A DNA stretch of 64,000 bases from Mesorhizobium opportunistum WSM2075 (GCF_000176035.2 NC_015675.1:4282001-4346000), one strand, 5' to 3'; positions 29,338 to 40,158 are shown, counted from the first letter of the stretch. The notes: generated by a model from the sequence alone, not told the origin. Translations and numbers: made by a program.

Positions 29338-29661
29338 AGCGGGCTCAGTCCGACGTCGGCACGTACCGCCAACCTGCGATCACTCCCCGTCGAGATCGCG
29401 GCGCAGCCACCCGCTCAGCGCTCGCAAGGCGGCCACGGGCTCCAAATTCAGGGCGCCCGCGGCTTTCGTTAGGCGAAGTTGGTCCATTGCCGGCTTTTGC
29501 CTTGGGGACGGCAAAAGCGTTGTGGCCATATCGTCGCAATCAGCGGTATCCTTTTGAAATAACCACTAAAAATGACACTGGAAAAGTGCCGGGAATATTG
29601 GAGTTTCGGCCGTGCTTCCTATATAAGCGTCAAGTGATTCCTGATTAGATTGTGATCCGAT
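29338..29661. other. 324-base gap upstream of gyrA
   Basis: No supportable gene. A candidate gyrA promoter lies at 29598-29625. The remainder shows no repeat or strong hairpin, though TTTGCCTTGGGGACGGCAAA (29497-29516) can form a short stem. Confidence 0.4.
29598..29625 (+). promoter_or_regulatory. Candidate sigma-70 promoter of gyrA
   Basis: TTGGAG (29598-29603), a 16-base spacer and TATATA (29620-29625), 36 bases before the gyrA start. It was found by eye. Confidence 0.4.
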
Positions 29662-32463
29662 TTGACCGACCAAAAAACACCGCGCGGCGCCGACGGCGGC
29701 CCCACCGGCATCGAGCCGATCTCCATCATCGAGGAGATGCAGAGCTCCTATCTGTCTTACGCCATGAGCGTGATCGTCAGCCGTGCGCTGCCCGATGTGC
29801 GTGATGGCCTCAAGCCGGTGCATCGCCGCATTCTCTATGCGGCGCATGAGAGCGGCTACCACTGGAACCGCAAATATGTGAAGTCGGCGCGCCCGGTTGC
29901 CGACGTGATGGGTAAATACCATCCGCATGGCGACGCCTCGATCTATGACGCGTTGGTGCGCATGGCGCAGGATTGGTCGCTGCGCGTGCCGCTGATCGAC
30001 GGGCAGGGCAATTTCGGCTCGATCGACGGCGATCCGCCGGCGGCGATGCGCTACACCGAATCGCGCCTGACCAAGGTCGCGCATGAATTGCTGGAGGACA
30101 TCGACAAGGAGACCGTCGATTTCCAGGACACGTATGACGCCTCCGACACCGAGCCGAAGGTGCTGCCGGCGCGCTTCCCCAACCTTCTGGTCAACGGTTC
30201 CGGCGGCATTGCCGTCGGCATGGCCACCAACATTCCGCCGCACAATCTGAGCGAAGTCTGCAACGGCGCGATCGCCATCATCGACAATCCGGCGATCGAC
30301 CTGCCGGCGCTGATGGAGATCATTCCGGGGCCGGATTTCCCGACCGGCGGCATCGTGCTTGGCCGTTCCGGCATCTACAGCGCCTATGCGACCGGCCGCG
30401 GTTCCATCGTCATGCGCGGCAAGGTCAACATCGAACAGCGCGGCAATGACCGTGAATCGATCATCATCACCGAGGTTCCCTATCAGGTGAACAAGGCCTC
30501 GATGATCGAGAAGATGGCCGAACTGGTGCGCGACAAGCGCATCGAGGGAATTTCCGATATCCGTGACGAAAGCGACCGCCAGGGCTACCGCGTCGTCATC
30601 GAACTGAAGCGCGACGCCGTTGCCGACGTCATCCTCAACCAGCTTTACCGCTTCACGCCGCTGCAGACCTCGTTCGGCGCCAATATGGTGGCGCTGAACG
30701 GCGGCAAGCCGGAAGTGATGAACCTGACCGATATGCTGAGGGCGTTCGTCTCCTTCCGCGAAGAGGTGATCACGAGGCGCACGAAATTCCTGCTGCGCAA
30801 GGCGCGCGACCGCGCCCATGTGCTGGTGGGTCTGGCCATCGCCGTCGCCAACATCGACGAAGTGATCAAGCTGATCCGCACCGCGCCGGATCCGCAGACG
30901 GCGCGTGAGCAGTTGATGGAGCGGCGCTGGCCGTCGGGCGATGTCGAGTCGCTGATCCTTCTGATCGACGATCCGCGCCATCGCATCAACGAGGACGGCA
31001 CCTACAATCTATCCGAGGAACAGGCGCGCGCCATCCTCGAACTGCGTCTGCAGCGCCTGACGGCACTTGGCCGCGACGAAATCGCCGACGAGTTGAACAC
31101 GATCGGCGCCGAAATCATCGATTATCTGGACATTTTGTCGTCCCGCGCGCGGGTCCAGCAGATCGTGAAGGATGAGCTTGCCGCCGTGCGCGACGAGTTC
31201 GGCACGCCACGCCGCACCGAACTCACCGACGGCGGCGCGGACATGGAAGACGAGGACCTGATCCAGCGCGAGGACATGGTCGTGACGGTGAGCCATTCCG
31301 GCTACATCAAGCGCGTGCCGCTTTCGCTCTACCGGGCGCAGCGCCGTGGCGGCAAGGGCCGCTCCGGCATGTCGACCAAGGAAGAGGATTTCGTGACCCG
31401 GCTGTTCGTGGCCAACACGCACACGCCGGTGCTGTTCTTCTCCTCGCGCGGCATCGTCTACAAGGAAAAGGTCTGGCGGCTGCCGATCGGCAACCCGCAG
31501 TCACGCGGCAAGGCGCTGATCAACATGCTGCCGCTGGAGCAGGGCGAGCGCATCACCACCATCATGCCGCTGCCGGAGGACGAGACGAGCTGGGGCGAGC
31601 TCGACGTGATGTTCGCCACGACACGCGGCACCGTGCGCCGCAACAAGCTGTCCGACTTCGTCCAGGTCAACCGCAACGGCAAGATTGCGATGAAGCTGGA
31701 GGAGGAGGGCGACGAGATACTCGGTGTCGAGACCTGCACCGACAATGACGATGTGCTTCTGACGGCGAATTCGGGTCAGTGCATCCGCTTCTCCGTCGGG
31801 GACGTGCGCGTCTTCCAGAGCCGCAATTCCGTCGGCGTGCGCGGCATCACCATGGCTGCGACCGACCGCATCATCTCCATGTCGGTGATCGAGCATGTCG
31901 ATGCTTCTCCGGCGGAGCGAGCCGCTTACCTCAAGCGGGCGGCGTCGGAGCGGCGGCTTGCCGCCGAGACGGCGGGAGAGGAAGAAGAGATCGCGCTCAC
32001 CAATGAGGAGATCGGCGAGGAGACGGAGCTTTCCGACAGCCGTTACGAAGAGCTCAAGGCGCATGAGCAGTACGTGCTGACGGTGACCGAATATGGCTAC
32101 GGCAAGCGCTCGTCGTCCTACGATTTCCGCCTGACCGGCCGCGGCGGCAAGGGCATCCGCGCCACCGACGTGTCGAAAACCGCGGAGATTGGCCAGCTGG
32201 TGGCGACCTTCCCGGTCGGCAATGACGACCAGATCATGCTGGTGTCGGACGGCGGCACTGTCATCCGGGTGCCGGTCAACGGCATCCGTTTCGCCAGCCG
32301 CGCCACCAAGGGCGTGACCATCTTCAACACGGCTGAGGGTGAAAAGGTGGTTTCGGTCGAGCGGATATCCGAACCGCAATCGGACGAGGAAATCGAAGAA
32401 GCCGTCCAGGGCGGTTCTGAGGCCAACCCTACACCAGACGCTGGCACCGGTACCGCGGAATAA
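29662..32463 (+). CDS. gyrA: DNA gyrase subunit A
   Basis: A 933-residue GyrA. The catalytic tyrosine is Tyr131 in AAMRYTE, and the gyrase-specific GyrA box QRRGGKG is near residue 560, followed by the beta-pinwheel domain. The pinwheel has an acidic insertion of about 50 residues (near 750-800), as in other alphaproteobacterial GyrA. The quinolone-determining region reads GDASIYD, with Ala92 where E. coli has Ser83. The start is TTG at 29662: an in-frame stop lies three codons upstream and relatives begin MTDQ. No clear Shine-Dalgarno sequence precedes it. It introduces negative supercoils together with GyrB. Confidence 0.97.
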   Translation: MTDQKTPRGADGGPTGIEPISIIEEMQSSYLSYAMSVIVSRALPDVRDGLKPVHRRILYAAHESGYHWNRKYVKSARPVADVMGKYHPHGDASIYDALVRMAQDWSLRVPLIDGQGNFGSIDGDPPAAMRYTESRLTKVAHELLEDIDKETVDFQDTYDASDTEPKVLPARFPNLLVNGSGGIAVGMATNIPPHNLSEVCNGAIAIIDNPAIDLPALMEIIPGPDFPTGGIVLGRSGIYSAYATGRGSIVMRGKVNIEQRGNDRESIIITEVPYQVNKASMIEKMAELVRDKRIEGISDIRDESDRQGYRVVIELKRDAVADVILNQLYRFTPLQTSFGANMVALNGGKPEVMNLTDMLRAFVSFREEVITRRTKFLLRKARDRAHVLVGLAIAVANIDEVIKLIRTAPDPQTAREQLMERRWPSGDVESLILLIDDPRHRINEDGTYNLSEEQARAILELRLQRLTALGRDEIADELNTIGAEIIDYLDILSSRARVQQIVKDELAAVRDEFGTPRRTELTDGGADMEDEDLIQREDMVVTVSHSGYIKRVPLSLYRAQRRGGKGRSGMSTKEEDFVTRLFVANTHTPVLFFSSRGIVYKEKVWRLPIGNPQSRGKALINMLPLEQGERITTIMPLPEDETSWGELDVMFATTRGTVRRNKLSDFVQVNRNGKIAMKLEEEGDEILGVETCTDNDDVLLTANSGQCIRFSVGDVRVFQSRNSVGVRGITMAATDRIISMSVIEHVDASPAERAAYLKRAASERRLAAETAGEEEEIALTNEEIGEETELSDSRYEELKAHEQYVLTVTEYGYGKRSSSYDFRLTGRGGKGIRATDVSKTAEIGQLVATFPVGNDDQIMLVSDGGTVIRVPVNGIRFASRATKGVTIFNTAEGEKVVSVERISEPQSDEEIEEAVQGGSEANPTPDAGTGTAE

Positions 32464-32532
32464 CTGCCGCGGCAGGTTCTGGACATAGCAACGCCGGCCC
32501 ATTGGCCGGCGCGGCAGCAAGTCTGGACTGAC

Positions 32533-32685
32533 TTAGTAGTGACGATAGGGCTTGCGGGGGCCGAAGCCTTCGAAGCGCTTGGTGGTGGCCCTGACGCGGA
32601 CCCGTTGCGCCTCCTGATGCAGCCCGAATACTGTGGCGATCAGCATGGCGACGGTCATTGCGGTGGCGAGCATGTAGATCAGCAT
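32533..32685 (-). CDS. Small membrane protein (50 residues)
   Basis: A short gene: ATG at 32685 behind CAGGAGAA, stop at 32533. The protein starts MLIYMLATAMTVAMLIATVF, a single membrane helix (about residues 3-21), then a basic tail ending FGPRKPYRHY. I do not recognise it. The strong ribosome-binding site and the clean helix-plus-basic-tail layout support coding. The region is convergent with gyrA and divergent from coaD. Confidence 0.65.
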   Translation of the reverse strand: MLIYMLATAMTVAMLIATVFGLHQEAQRVRVRATTKRFEGFGPRKPYRHY

Positions 32686-32879
32686 TTGCGTGTTCTCCTG
32701 CGCCTTACAACGGATAGATGGGATTTTGGTTTCATCTTATTAAGGTGCAACCTAGTGAACGCTGCGTGAAGGCTTCGTGATCAGCGTGTTCATCTGTCGT
32801 TCATGCGGCGGAAAAGGTTCACGGCTTCGGTGCCGATCGGATTTGCCTTTGCGGCGGAGGCTCGTTAGAAGCACCAGCC

Positions 32880-33380
32880 ATGACTGAACGAATTGCCCTC
32901 TATGCCGGCTCTTTCGACCCGCTGACCAACGGCCATCTCGATGTGCTGAAAGCATCGCTGGCCGTGGCCGACATCGTCTATGCCGCGATCGGCATTCACC
33001 CGGGCAAGAAACCGCTGTTCTCCTTCGAGGAGCGGGTGCAGCTCATCGAAGCCGCCACCAAGGCCGAATTCGGCCGAGACGGCGGCCGCATCAAGGTGGT
33101 CGCCTTTGACGGGCTGGTCATCGATGCGGCCAGGAGAGAGGGCGCCTCGATCATGATCCGGGGCCTGCGCGACGGCACCGATCTCGATTACGAGATGCAG
33201 ATGGCCGGCATGAACGAGACCATGGCGCCGGAACTGCAGACGGTTTTTCTGCCTGCCAGCCCTTCGGTACGCACCATTACCGCCACACTTGTGCGCCAGA
33301 TAGCCTCGATGGGAGGCGACATCCGCCCCTTCGTGCCAGCGGCCGTCGCCGGTGCGCTCACCGCCAAATTCGCAAAATAA
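32880..33380 (+). CDS. coaD: Phosphopantetheine adenylyltransferase
   Basis: A 166-residue CoaD. The nucleotidyltransferase motif is [13 protein letters not shown] (the T/HxGH type), and the C-terminal ATP-site motif appears as [14 protein letters not shown]. It makes dephospho-CoA from 4'-phosphopantetheine and ATP, the penultimate step of coenzyme A synthesis. The length is that of the family. It is 17 bases ahead of the first cyclophilin gene and probably co-transcribed. Confidence 0.96.
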   Translation: MTERIALYAGSFDPLTNGHLDVLKASLAVADIVYAAIGIHPGKKPLFSFEERVQLIEAATKAEFGRDGGRIKVVAFDGLVIDAARREGASIMIRGLRDGTDLDYEMQMAGMNETMAPELQTVFLPASPSVRTITATLVRQIASMGGDIRPFVPAAVAGALTAKFAK

Positions 33381-33397
33381 GTTTCTCGGAGAAGACC

Positions 33398-33985
33398 ATG
33401 CAGCTGAAAAAGCTCGCCTCGTTCCTCGTCGTGCTTGCCGGTCTCGTGACCGCATCGGTCTCGGCCCATGCCGCCGATCCCGAAAACACAATGATCATCA
33501 CACTGAAGGGCGGCGACGTGACCATCGCGCTGCGGCCCGACCTGGCGCCCAAGCACGTCGCGCAGATCAAGAAGCTTGTGCGTGATCATGCTTACGACAA
33601 CGTCGCCTTCCACCGTGTCATCGACGGCTTCATGGCGCAGACTGGCGACGTCAAGTTCGGCAACATGGAGAAGGGTTTCAACCCCCAGGCCGTCGGCACC
33701 GGCGGTTCCGACCTGCCCGACCTGCCTGCCGAGTTCTCACAGACCGAGCACTACAAGCGCGGCGTGGTCGGCATGGCTCGCTCGCAGGACCCGAACTCCG
33801 CAAACTCGCAGTTCTTCATCATGTTCGCGCCGGCGCCGCCGCTCGACGGGCAGTACACCATCGTCGGCAATGTGGTCAGCGGCATGGACCTGGTGGACAA
33901 GATCAAGAAGGGCGACGAGGCGGACAACGGTACGGTCTCCGACCCCGATCGGATGATCAAAGTGCGCATCGCCGCAGACAAGTAA
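33398..33985 (+). CDS. Periplasmic cyclophilin-type peptidyl-prolyl isomerase
   Basis: A 195-residue cyclophilin with a signal peptide (FLVVLAGLVTASVSAHA, cleavage before ADPEN), so it acts in the periplasm. The core motifs FHRVIDGFMAQTGD and SQFFIMFAPAPPLDGQYT carry the catalytic Arg and surrounding residues. It catalyses proline isomerisation in exported proteins. It lies 40 bases ahead of a cytoplasmic paralogue, a pairing typical of rhizobia. Confidence 0.92.
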   Translation: MQLKKLASFLVVLAGLVTASVSAHAADPENTMIITLKGGDVTIALRPDLAPKHVAQIKKLVRDHAYDNVAFHRVIDGFMAQTGDVKFGNMEKGFNPQAVGTGGSDLPDLPAEFSQTEHYKRGVVGMARSQDPNSANSQFFIMFAPAPPLDGQYTIVGNVVSGMDLVDKIKKGDEADNGTVSDPDRMIKVRIAADK

Positions 33986-34025
33986 AATTGTCAAATCAAT
34001 CTGTTTTATCAAAAGGATAACTGAC

Positions 34026-34538
34026 ATGGCCGAGATCAAGGACCGCGAGAATGCGCTCATCATGGAAACGACCAAGGGCAAGGTCGTCATCGAACTTCTC
34101 CCCGATTTGGCACCCGGCCATGTCGCCCGCATCAAGGAACTGGCCAGGGAAGGCGCCTATGACGGCGTGGTCTTCCACCGCGTCATCGAAGGCTTCATGG
34201 CGCAGACCGGCGACGTCAAGTTCGGCAATTCGAGCAAGCCGACCTTTGCTCCTTCCCGTGCCGGAATGGGCGGCTCCGACAAGCCGGACCTGAAGGCCGA
34301 ATTCTCCAATGCCAACCACGGCCGCGGCACCTGTTCGATGGCGCGTTCGCAGAACCCGAACTCGGCCAATTCGCAGTTCTTCATCTGCTTCGACGATGCC
34401 GCCTTCCTCAACCGCCAGTACACGGTGTGGGGCCAGGTCATCGAAGGCATGGACAATGTCGACAAGATCAAGCGCGGCGAGCCGGTGCAGGATCCCGACA
34501 AGATCGTGTCGCTGAAGGTCGCGGCCGACGTCAAGTAA
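34026..34538 (+). CDS. Cytoplasmic cyclophilin-type peptidyl-prolyl isomerase
   Basis: A 170-residue cyclophilin without a signal peptide (begins MAEIKDRENALIMETTKGKV). It has FHRVIEGFMAQTGD, MARSQNPNSANSQFFICF and YTVWGQVIEGMDNVDKI. It is about 60% alike to the preceding protein by eye, so tandem duplication followed by loss or gain of a signal peptide is likely. It probably belongs to the coaD-queA-tgt transcript. Confidence 0.92.
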   Translation: MAEIKDRENALIMETTKGKVVIELLPDLAPGHVARIKELAREGAYDGVVFHRVIEGFMAQTGDVKFGNSSKPTFAPSRAGMGGSDKPDLKAEFSNANHGRGTCSMARSQNPNSANSQFFICFDDAAFLNRQYTVWGQVIEGMDNVDKIKRGEPVQDPDKIVSLKVAADVK

Positions 34539-34550
34539 GGTAATACGACA

Positions 34551-35000
34551 ATGATGGGCGTCGTCTGGTCGCTTCTCGGCATCTTGTCCGGCGCCTTCAT
34601 TGCCATTCAGGCGCCGATCAATTCGCAGCTGGCGCGCGGCCTGGGGCTCCCGGTCGCGGCGGCGGCGTTTTCGTTCCTGTCGGGCGCGGTGGTGCTCGGC
34701 ATCATCGCCGTCATCGTGGTCAAGCTGCAAGGCATCTCGCTCGACTGGAAGGCGCCCGCGCCCTGGCTGTTCATTGCCGGCGGCATGCTCGGCGGCTTCT
34801 ACGTCACGCTGTCGACGATCCTCACGCCCCGCATCGGTGCCGCCGCACTGATGGCGTTCCTGGTTGCAGGGCAACTGCTGGCCGGCATGCTCATCGACCG
34901 CATAGGCTTCCTCGGTGTCGCGGTGCGTGAAATCTCGCTCGGCCGCGTTGCCGGCGCGGTGCTGCTCTTGGCCGGAGCGCTGCTCGTCCGGCTCTTCTGA
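34551..35000 (+). CDS. DMT-type membrane protein (DUF606/YdcZ family)
   Basis: A 149-residue protein with five hydrophobic segments matching the short DUF606 transporters: [21 protein letters not shown] at the start, then [20 protein letters not shown]. Such halves work as dimers; the substrate is unknown. Its stop codon TGA overlaps the queA ATG by one base, so translation is coupled. Confidence 0.85.
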   Translation: MMGVVWSLLGILSGAFIAIQAPINSQLARGLGLPVAAAAFSFLSGAVVLGIIAVIVVKLQGISLDWKAPAPWLFIAGGMLGGFYVTLSTILTPRIGAAALMAFLVAGQLLAGMLIDRIGFLGVAVREISLGRVAGAVLLLAGALLVRLF

Positions 35001-36088
35001 TGCGTGTCGATCTCTTCGATTTCGACCTGCCTGAGGAGCGCATCGCGCTTCGCCCGGCGGAGCCGCGCGACAGCGCCGGGATGCTGGTGGTCAGACCGGG
35101 CGAGACGCTCGACGACCGCAGGGTTGGCGACCTGCCGTCCTTGCTCAGGGCCGGCGACGTGCTGGTGTTCAACGACACCAAGGTCATCCCTGCGCAGCTC
35201 AAAGGCATAAGGCGGCGCGGCGAGGCGCAGGCACAGGTCGAGGCCACGCTGCACATGCGCATGGCGCCGGACCGTTGGCTCGCCTTCATGCGGCCAGGCA
35301 AGCGCGTTGCCGCCGGCGACCGCATCCATTTCGGCCATGACGGCAATTCCTGTTTCCTCGGCCAGCTCGACGCGACGGTGATCGAGAAGGGCGAGGGCGG
35401 CGAGGCGCTGCTCGGCTTCGACCTGTCGGGGCCGTTCCTGGACGAGGCGCTGCATGCCGTCGGCCACATTCCGCTGCCGCCCTATATCGCCTCGAAGCGC
35501 GATGACGACGAGCGCGACCGGGCCGACTACCAGACCATCTATGCCCGGGAGGAAGGTGCCGTTGCGGCGCCCACCGCTGGCCTGCATTTCACGCCGGAGC
35601 TGTTTGCCGCGCTCGACGCCAAGGGCGTCGAACGCCGGTTCGTCACGCTTCATGTCGGCGCCGGCACGTTCCTGCCGGTGAAGGCGGACGACACCGCCGA
35701 CCACAAGATGCATGCCGAGATCGGTTCGGTCAGCGCGGCGACCGCCGAAGCGCTCAACGCGGCGAAGGCGAGGGGCGGGCGCATCATCGCCGTCGGCACG
35801 ACGTCGCTGCGCTTGCTGGAAAGTGCCGCGCGTGACGACGGCACATTGGCTGCATGGTCCGGGCCGACCGACATCTTCATCACGCCCGGCTATCGCTTTC
35901 GCACCGCCGACATGCTGATGACCAATTTCCATCTGCCGCGCTCGACCCTGTTCATGCTGGTGTCGGCCTTCAGTGGCCTGGAGACGATGCGTGCCGCCTA
36001 TGCGCATGCCATCGCCGAGCGCTACAGGTTCTATTCGTATGGAGACGCAAGTCTGCTTTATCGAACGGAGACGAGCGATGGACGATGA
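35000..36088 (+). CDS. queA: S-adenosylmethionine:tRNA ribosyltransferase-isomerase
   Basis: A 362-residue QueA. Family stretches: [60 protein letters not shown] and [13 protein letters not shown]. It transfers the ribosyl part of S-adenosylmethionine to preQ1-tRNA to give epoxyqueuosine. It sits two genes before tgt, the preceding step. Its end overlaps the next small gene by 11 bases. Confidence 0.96.
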   Translation: MRVDLFDFDLPEERIALRPAEPRDSAGMLVVRPGETLDDRRVGDLPSLLRAGDVLVFNDTKVIPAQLKGIRRRGEAQAQVEATLHMRMAPDRWLAFMRPGKRVAAGDRIHFGHDGNSCFLGQLDATVIEKGEGGEALLGFDLSGPFLDEALHAVGHIPLPPYIASKRDDDERDRADYQTIYAREEGAVAAPTAGLHFTPELFAALDAKGVERRFVTLHVGAGTFLPVKADDTADHKMHAEIGSVSAATAEALNAAKARGGRIIAVGTTSLRLLESAARDDGTLAAWSGPTDIFITPGYRFRTADMLMTNFHLPRSTLFMLVSAFSGLETMRAAYAHAIAERYRFYSYGDASLLYRTETSDGR

Positions 36089-36347
36089 TCTGCAAGCCCT
36101 CGATCGCGAAAGGCTGATCGCGGAGGTGAAAAAATTGCGCGCCGGCATTCGCGCACACCGCGATGCTTCCGGCCATGATCTGTGCTGGCATCACCCCGAC
36201 CTCTGGGATCTGCTGCCCGAAAAGACCGAGCCATCCATCGCGGTGCCGCCTTGGCCCAAATTCATGCGCGGCTGCATCCAATATCGCCAGTCGCTCGACA
36301 GCCAAGCGCCGGACGCGCCGGTTCATGACAAGGAATTCAATGGCTAG
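36078..36347 (+). CDS. Small conserved protein between queA and tgt (89 residues)
   Basis: An 89-residue protein ([20 protein letters not shown] at the start), helix-rich then with [16 protein letters not shown] and a Pro-rich part. It overlaps queA by 11 bases and tgt by 8 bases, so it is inside the operon. I know similar proteins in rhizobia only as hypothetical. The His/Cys/Trp cluster CWHHPDLW is its most conserved-looking part. Confidence 0.75.
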   Translation: MDDDLQALDRERLIAEVKKLRAGIRAHRDASGHDLCWHHPDLWDLLPEKTEPSIAVPPWPKFMRGCIQYRQSLDSQAPDAPVHDKEFNG

Positions 36348-37470
36348 GCCGTTCTCTTTCAAGGTTCTGGCGACCGACGGCAAGGCACGGCGCGGCGTGA
36401 TCGACATGCCGCGCGGCGAAATCCGCACGCCGGCCTTCATGCCCGTGGGCACCGGCGGCACGGTCAAGGCCATGTACATGGACCAGGTGCGCGGCGTCGG
36501 CGCCGACATCATCCTTGGCAACACCTACCACCTGATGCTGCGGCCCGGCGCCGAGCGGGTAGCGCGGCTTGGCGGCTTGCACGAGTTTGCCCGCTGGCCG
36601 CAGCCGATCCTGACCGACAGCGGCGGTTTTCAGGTGATGTCGCTGTCGAAGCTGCGGAAGCTGACCGAAAAGGGCGTCACTTTCCGTTCCCATATCGACG
36701 GCGCCGCTTACGAAATGTCGCCGGAGCGCTCGATCGAGATCCAGGGTCTGCTCGATTCCGACATCCAGATGCAGCTCGATGAATGCACGGCGCTGCCGGC
36801 CGAGATCAAGGAAATCGAGCGCGCCATGGAACTGTCGCTGCGCTGGGCCGAGCGCTGCAAGACGGCGTTCGGCGACCAGCCAGGCAAGGCGATGTTCGGC
36901 ATCGTGCAAGGCGGCGATAACGCGGCACTGAGGGTGCGCTCCGCGCAGGCGCTGAGCGCGATGAATTTGAAAGGCTACGCGGTCGGCGGCCTTGCTGTCG
37001 GCGAACCTCAAGCAGTGATGCTCGAGATGCTCGACATCACCTGCCCGGAACTGCCTGACGACAAGCCGCGCTATCTCATGGGCGTCGGTACGCCCGACGA
37101 TATCCTGAAATCGGTGGCGCGCGGCGTCGACATGTTCGATTGCGTGATGCCGACGCGGGCCGGCCGCCACGGCCTTGCCTACACCAGGCGCGGCAAGGTC
37201 AATCTGCGCAATGCTCGCCACGCCGACGATCCGCGCCCGCTCGACGAGGAAAGCGACTGCCCGGCGGCGCGGGATTATTCACGCGCCTATCTGCACCATC
37301 TGGTGCGCTCGCAGGAGGCGCTCGGCGCCATGCTGCTGACCTGGAATAATCTTTCGTATTATCAAAAGCTTATGCAGGATATCCGCGCCGCGATCGAGAC
37401 CGGCGCCTTCGATGCGCGTGGAGTTGAGATCACCGAGGGCTGGGCGAGGGGCGACATCCCCGTCCTGTAA
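36340..37470 (+). CDS. tgt: tRNA-guanine transglycosylase
   Basis: A 376-residue Tgt. The active-site region has [12 protein letters not shown] (first Asp), and the nucleophile Asp lies in [18 protein letters not shown]. The zinc ligands are in the C-terminal part ([15 protein letters not shown]). It exchanges guanine 34 for preQ1 in tRNAs with GUN anticodons. The ATG at 36340 fits the family start [14 protein letters not shown]; an upstream extension overlaps the small gene and is not used. Confidence 0.96.
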   Translation: MARPFSFKVLATDGKARRGVIDMPRGEIRTPAFMPVGTGGTVKAMYMDQVRGVGADIILGNTYHLMLRPGAERVARLGGLHEFARWPQPILTDSGGFQVMSLSKLRKLTEKGVTFRSHIDGAAYEMSPERSIEIQGLLDSDIQMQLDECTALPAEIKEIERAMELSLRWAERCKTAFGDQPGKAMFGIVQGGDNAALRVRSAQALSAMNLKGYAVGGLAVGEPQAVMLEMLDITCPELPDDKPRYLMGVGTPDDILKSVARGVDMFDCVMPTRAGRHGLAYTRRGKVNLRNARHADDPRPLDEESDCPAARDYSRAYLHHLVRSQEALGAMLLTWNNLSYYQKLMQDIRAAIETGAFDARGVEITEGWARGDIPVL

Positions 37471-37474
37471 AACT

Positions 37475-37924
37475 TCAGGTGCTCAGCGAATTCGACGCCC
37501 GCAAGCTGCAGCCGGTGATCTGGAACGTGCCGTCGGGCTGTTGCTGAAGCGTATAGACCGCCTCGTAGTTCTTGCCGTCGGGTCCGACGATCAGCACCTG
37601 CTGGATAATCGAACCCGGGCCAGTCTGCTCGACCTTGCCGAAGGCATAGGATTGTGGCCTGCGCACCGGCGGGTAGCCGTTGGTCACCATGTTCATGAAG
37701 GCGTCGATGGTCGGGAAGACCTGCTTCACGTTTGGCGCGGCGAAGCTGTAGGCCCTGGCGCCGTCATTGGCTATGAGGGCTTTCAACTGACCGTCGATAA
37801 CAGCCTGGCCAGCCTTGATCTCGGCATCGCCGGCGAAGGCCCCTGATATGAAGATGGGTGACATGAAGATGGGCGACACGAAGATGAATGGAATGACTGC
37901 GAATGCGAAAAAAGCACGGCGCAT
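37475..37924 (-). CDS. DUF4864 secreted protein
   Basis: A 149-residue exported protein. After a signal peptide (about residues 1-27) comes a DUF4864-like domain (DAEIKAGQAVIDGQLKALI, AYSFAAPNVKQVFP, QQVLIVGPDGKNYEAVYTL). The function is unknown. The hydrophobic core of the signal peptide is made by three 15-bp tandem repeats (37841-37885) giving SPIFM SPIFI. The ATG at 37924 is chosen because it begins the signal peptide. It converges with tgt. Confidence 0.75.
   Translation of the reverse strand: MRRAFFAFAVIPFIFVSPIFMSPIFISGAFAGDAEIKAGQAVIDGQLKALIANDGARAYSFAAPNVKQVFPTIDAFMNMVTNGYPPVRRPQSYAFGKVEQTGPGSIIQQVLIVGPDGKNYEAVYTLQQQPDGTFQITGCSLRASNSLST
37841..37885. repeat. Three 15-bp tandem repeats inside a signal-peptide coding region
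   Basis: Units 37841-37855, 37856-37870 and 37871-37885 differ by one to four bases (consensus GGGYGACAYGAAGAT). They keep the reading frame of the gene on the minus strand. Confidence 0.8.
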
Positions 37925-38169
37925 GGCCTGTCTCCGTTGTCCCTCGAAAAGGTCTTCCCTCAAAATCGCTGTCCGAAGACGCATCATAATATACGCTTTG
38001 CGGGATATCGCGGTTTCAGCGATTGCGAATAATCGCAAAGGTGATAACCGAGCCACCGGAAGCCGCGGCCAAGGCTCGGGCCGGCTAAGGATGGATTCCA
38101 ACGCTTGAAAGCCCGCCTCCAGTCTGCCAGAAGGGCCGCTTGGACTTGGACGTTTAGCGGGACGAAGCC

Positions 38170-38406
38170 ATGAAGGCGTTTTTCGTGCAGATCAAATGCG
38201 AGCTGGGCAAATCCTATGAGGTTGCGAGCGCGCTTGCCGATGCCGAGATTGCCTCGGAGATCTACTCCACCGCCGGCAACTACGATCTGCTCGCCAAGTT
38301 CTATGTCGACGATGAGGAAGACGTCGGCCATTTCGTCAACGAGAAGGTGCAGATTCTCCCCGGCATCAAGGACACATTCACCGTCGTCACCTTCCGCGCA
38401 TTCTAG
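38170..38406 (+). CDS. Stand-alone Lrp/AsnC ligand-binding domain protein
   Basis: A 78-residue protein made only of the RAM (AsnC ligand-binding) domain: MKAFFVQIKCELGKSYEVAS, then STAGNYDLLAKFYVDDEED and DTFTVVTFRAF. It lacks the DNA-binding helix-turn-helix. Such stand-alone proteins may bind amino acids or join full-length Lrp proteins in hetero-oligomers. It precedes the Anbu cluster by 165 bases; a functional tie is not shown. Confidence 0.85.
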   Translation: MKAFFVQIKCELGKSYEVASALADAEIASEIYSTAGNYDLLAKFYVDDEEDVGHFVNEKVQILPGIKDTFTVVTFRAF

Positions 38407-38571
38407 CCGCCAAACGCTGTTGCCCGGGCAGGAGGCAAAGGCTGATCAAGGTCATATTGAGGCTGCCTCAATTTTAGGCAGGCGCAAGATACTGATCGCC
38501 CGCTTCCTCCAAATCACCGATTGCGCTTGATTTTCTCCGGCGAGGCCAGTGAAATGGTGTCACAGGGGAGT

Positions 38572-39990
38572 ATGCGATTGGCAGCGTTCGATGAAATGCT
38601 TCCGGAAGTCTCCGGATTGAGAAGACCGTATTCGGCTTATGATCGCTGGCTGAAGGAGCAGGATCCAGCCAGACTTACCGAGAAGATGCAGGACGCCGAA
38701 CGCGTCTTCCGCAAGACCGGCATAACCTTCGCCGTCTATGGCGAGCAGGAAGCCTCCGAACGGCTGATCCCTTTCGATATCGTTCCACGCATCATTTCAG
38801 GCAATGAGTGGCGGCGCCTGACGCAAGGCATCGAGCAGCGCGTGCAGGCGCTGAACGCCTTCCTCGACGATATCTACCATCGCCAGGAAATCCTGCGCGC
38901 CGGCCGCGTTCCCAGGGAATTGATCGCCAAGAACGAGGCGTTTTTGCCGGAAATGATCGGCGTGCGGCCACCGGCCGGCGTCTACACCCACATTATCGGC
39001 GTCGACATCGTCCGCATCAGCGAGGACGAATTCTACGTGCTGGAGGACAATGCGCGCACGCCATCCGGCGTCTCCTACATGCTGGAGAACCGCGAAACGA
39101 TGATGCAGCTGTTTCCCGAGCTGTTCCAGAAGATCAAGGTGCGGCCGGTGGAGAACTATCCGCAGCTTCTGCGCCAGTCCCTGGCGGCGGTTCGCCCGCA
39201 AGGCACCAAGGGTGCGCCGACCATCGCGGTGCTGACGCCCGGCAGTTTCAATTCCGCCTATTTCGAACACGCTTTTCTCGCCGACCAGATGGGCGTGCAA
39301 CTGGTCGAGGGGCAGGATCTGCGCGTGGTCGACGGCCATGTCGCGATGCGCACGACCGAGGGCTACAAGCAGATCGACGTGCTCTACCGCCGTGTCGACG
39401 ATTCCTTCCTCGACCCGCTGACCTTCCGGCCGGATTCGGCACTTGGCGTGCCAGGCATCATGGATGTCTATCGTGCCGGCAACATCACCATCGCCAATGC
39501 GCCGGGCACCGGCATCGCCGACGACAAGGCGATCTATTCCTACATGCCCGAGATCGTCGAATTCTACACTGGCCGCAAGGCGATCCTCGGCAACATCCCG
39601 ACCTGGCGCTGTTCGGAAGCGGACAGCCTGAAATACGTGCTCGAGCACATCCACGAACTGGTGATCAAGGAAGTGCATGGCTCGGGCGGCTACGGCATGC
39701 TGGTCGGGCCGGCGGCGACCAAGAAGGAATGCCAGGATTTCGCCAAGAAGCTGGCGGCAAAACCTTCCAACTACATCGCGCAGCCCACTCTGGCGCTGTC
39801 GACCTGTCCGATCCTGACCGACAAGGGCCTGGCGCCGCGCCATGTCGATCTCCGGCCTTACGTGCTGGTGTCCGACCGCATCCAGATCGTGCCCGGCGGG
39901 CTGACCCGTGTCGCGTTGAAGGAAGGCTCGCTGGTGGTCAATTCCTCGCAAGGCGGCGGCACGAAGGACACCTGGGTGCTGGATGATTGA
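38572..39990 (+). CDS. Circularly permuted ATP-grasp protein of the Anbu cluster
   Basis: A 472-residue protein of the circularly permuted ATP-grasp type 2 family (DUF404/DUF407). Typical parts are [57 protein letters not shown], and [17 protein letters not shown], the nucleotide and metal loops. It is predicted to form a peptide or amide bond using ATP. With the alpha-E, transglutaminase-like and Anbu genes downstream it forms the known Anbu neighbourhood. The ATG at 38572 has an AGGGGAG site; earlier in-frame starts are less well placed. Confidence 0.9.
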   Translation: MRLAAFDEMLPEVSGLRRPYSAYDRWLKEQDPARLTEKMQDAERVFRKTGITFAVYGEQEASERLIPFDIVPRIISGNEWRRLTQGIEQRVQALNAFLDDIYHRQEILRAGRVPRELIAKNEAFLPEMIGVRPPAGVYTHIIGVDIVRISEDEFYVLEDNARTPSGVSYMLENRETMMQLFPELFQKIKVRPVENYPQLLRQSLAAVRPQGTKGAPTIAVLTPGSFNSAYFEHAFLADQMGVQLVEGQDLRVVDGHVAMRTTEGYKQIDVLYRRVDDSFLDPLTFRPDSALGVPGIMDVYRAGNITIANAPGTGIADDKAIYSYMPEIVEFYTGRKAILGNIPTWRCSEADSLKYVLEHIHELVIKEVHGSGGYGMLVGPAATKKECQDFAKKLAAKPSNYIAQPTLALSTCPILTDKGLAPRHVDLRPYVLVSDRIQIVPGGLTRVALKEGSLVVNSSQGGGTKDTWVLDD

Positions 39991-39999
39991 GAGAGCGAA

Positions 40000-40078
<79 letters not shown>

Positions 40079-40121
40079 TAAGAGGGGACCGGGAAATGCC
40101 ATATTCCATTGAGATTCAAGC

Positions 40122-40158
40122 GCTTACTATTCTCTACTCACTATTCCCTACTCACTAG
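40122..40158. repeat. Inverted array of variant heptamers
   Basis: On the opposite strand this reads GTGAGTA, GGGAATA, GTGAGTA, GAGAATA, that is, heptamers of the same kind pointing the other way. Together with 40058-40078 it makes a long inverted repeat ending 15 bases before the alpha-E start. Confidence 0.85.

Noticed and set aside
32490..32514. GCCGGCC/GGCCGGC hairpin after gyrA as a terminator
   Set aside because: The stem is good but no T-tract follows on either strand, so I do not call it a terminator.
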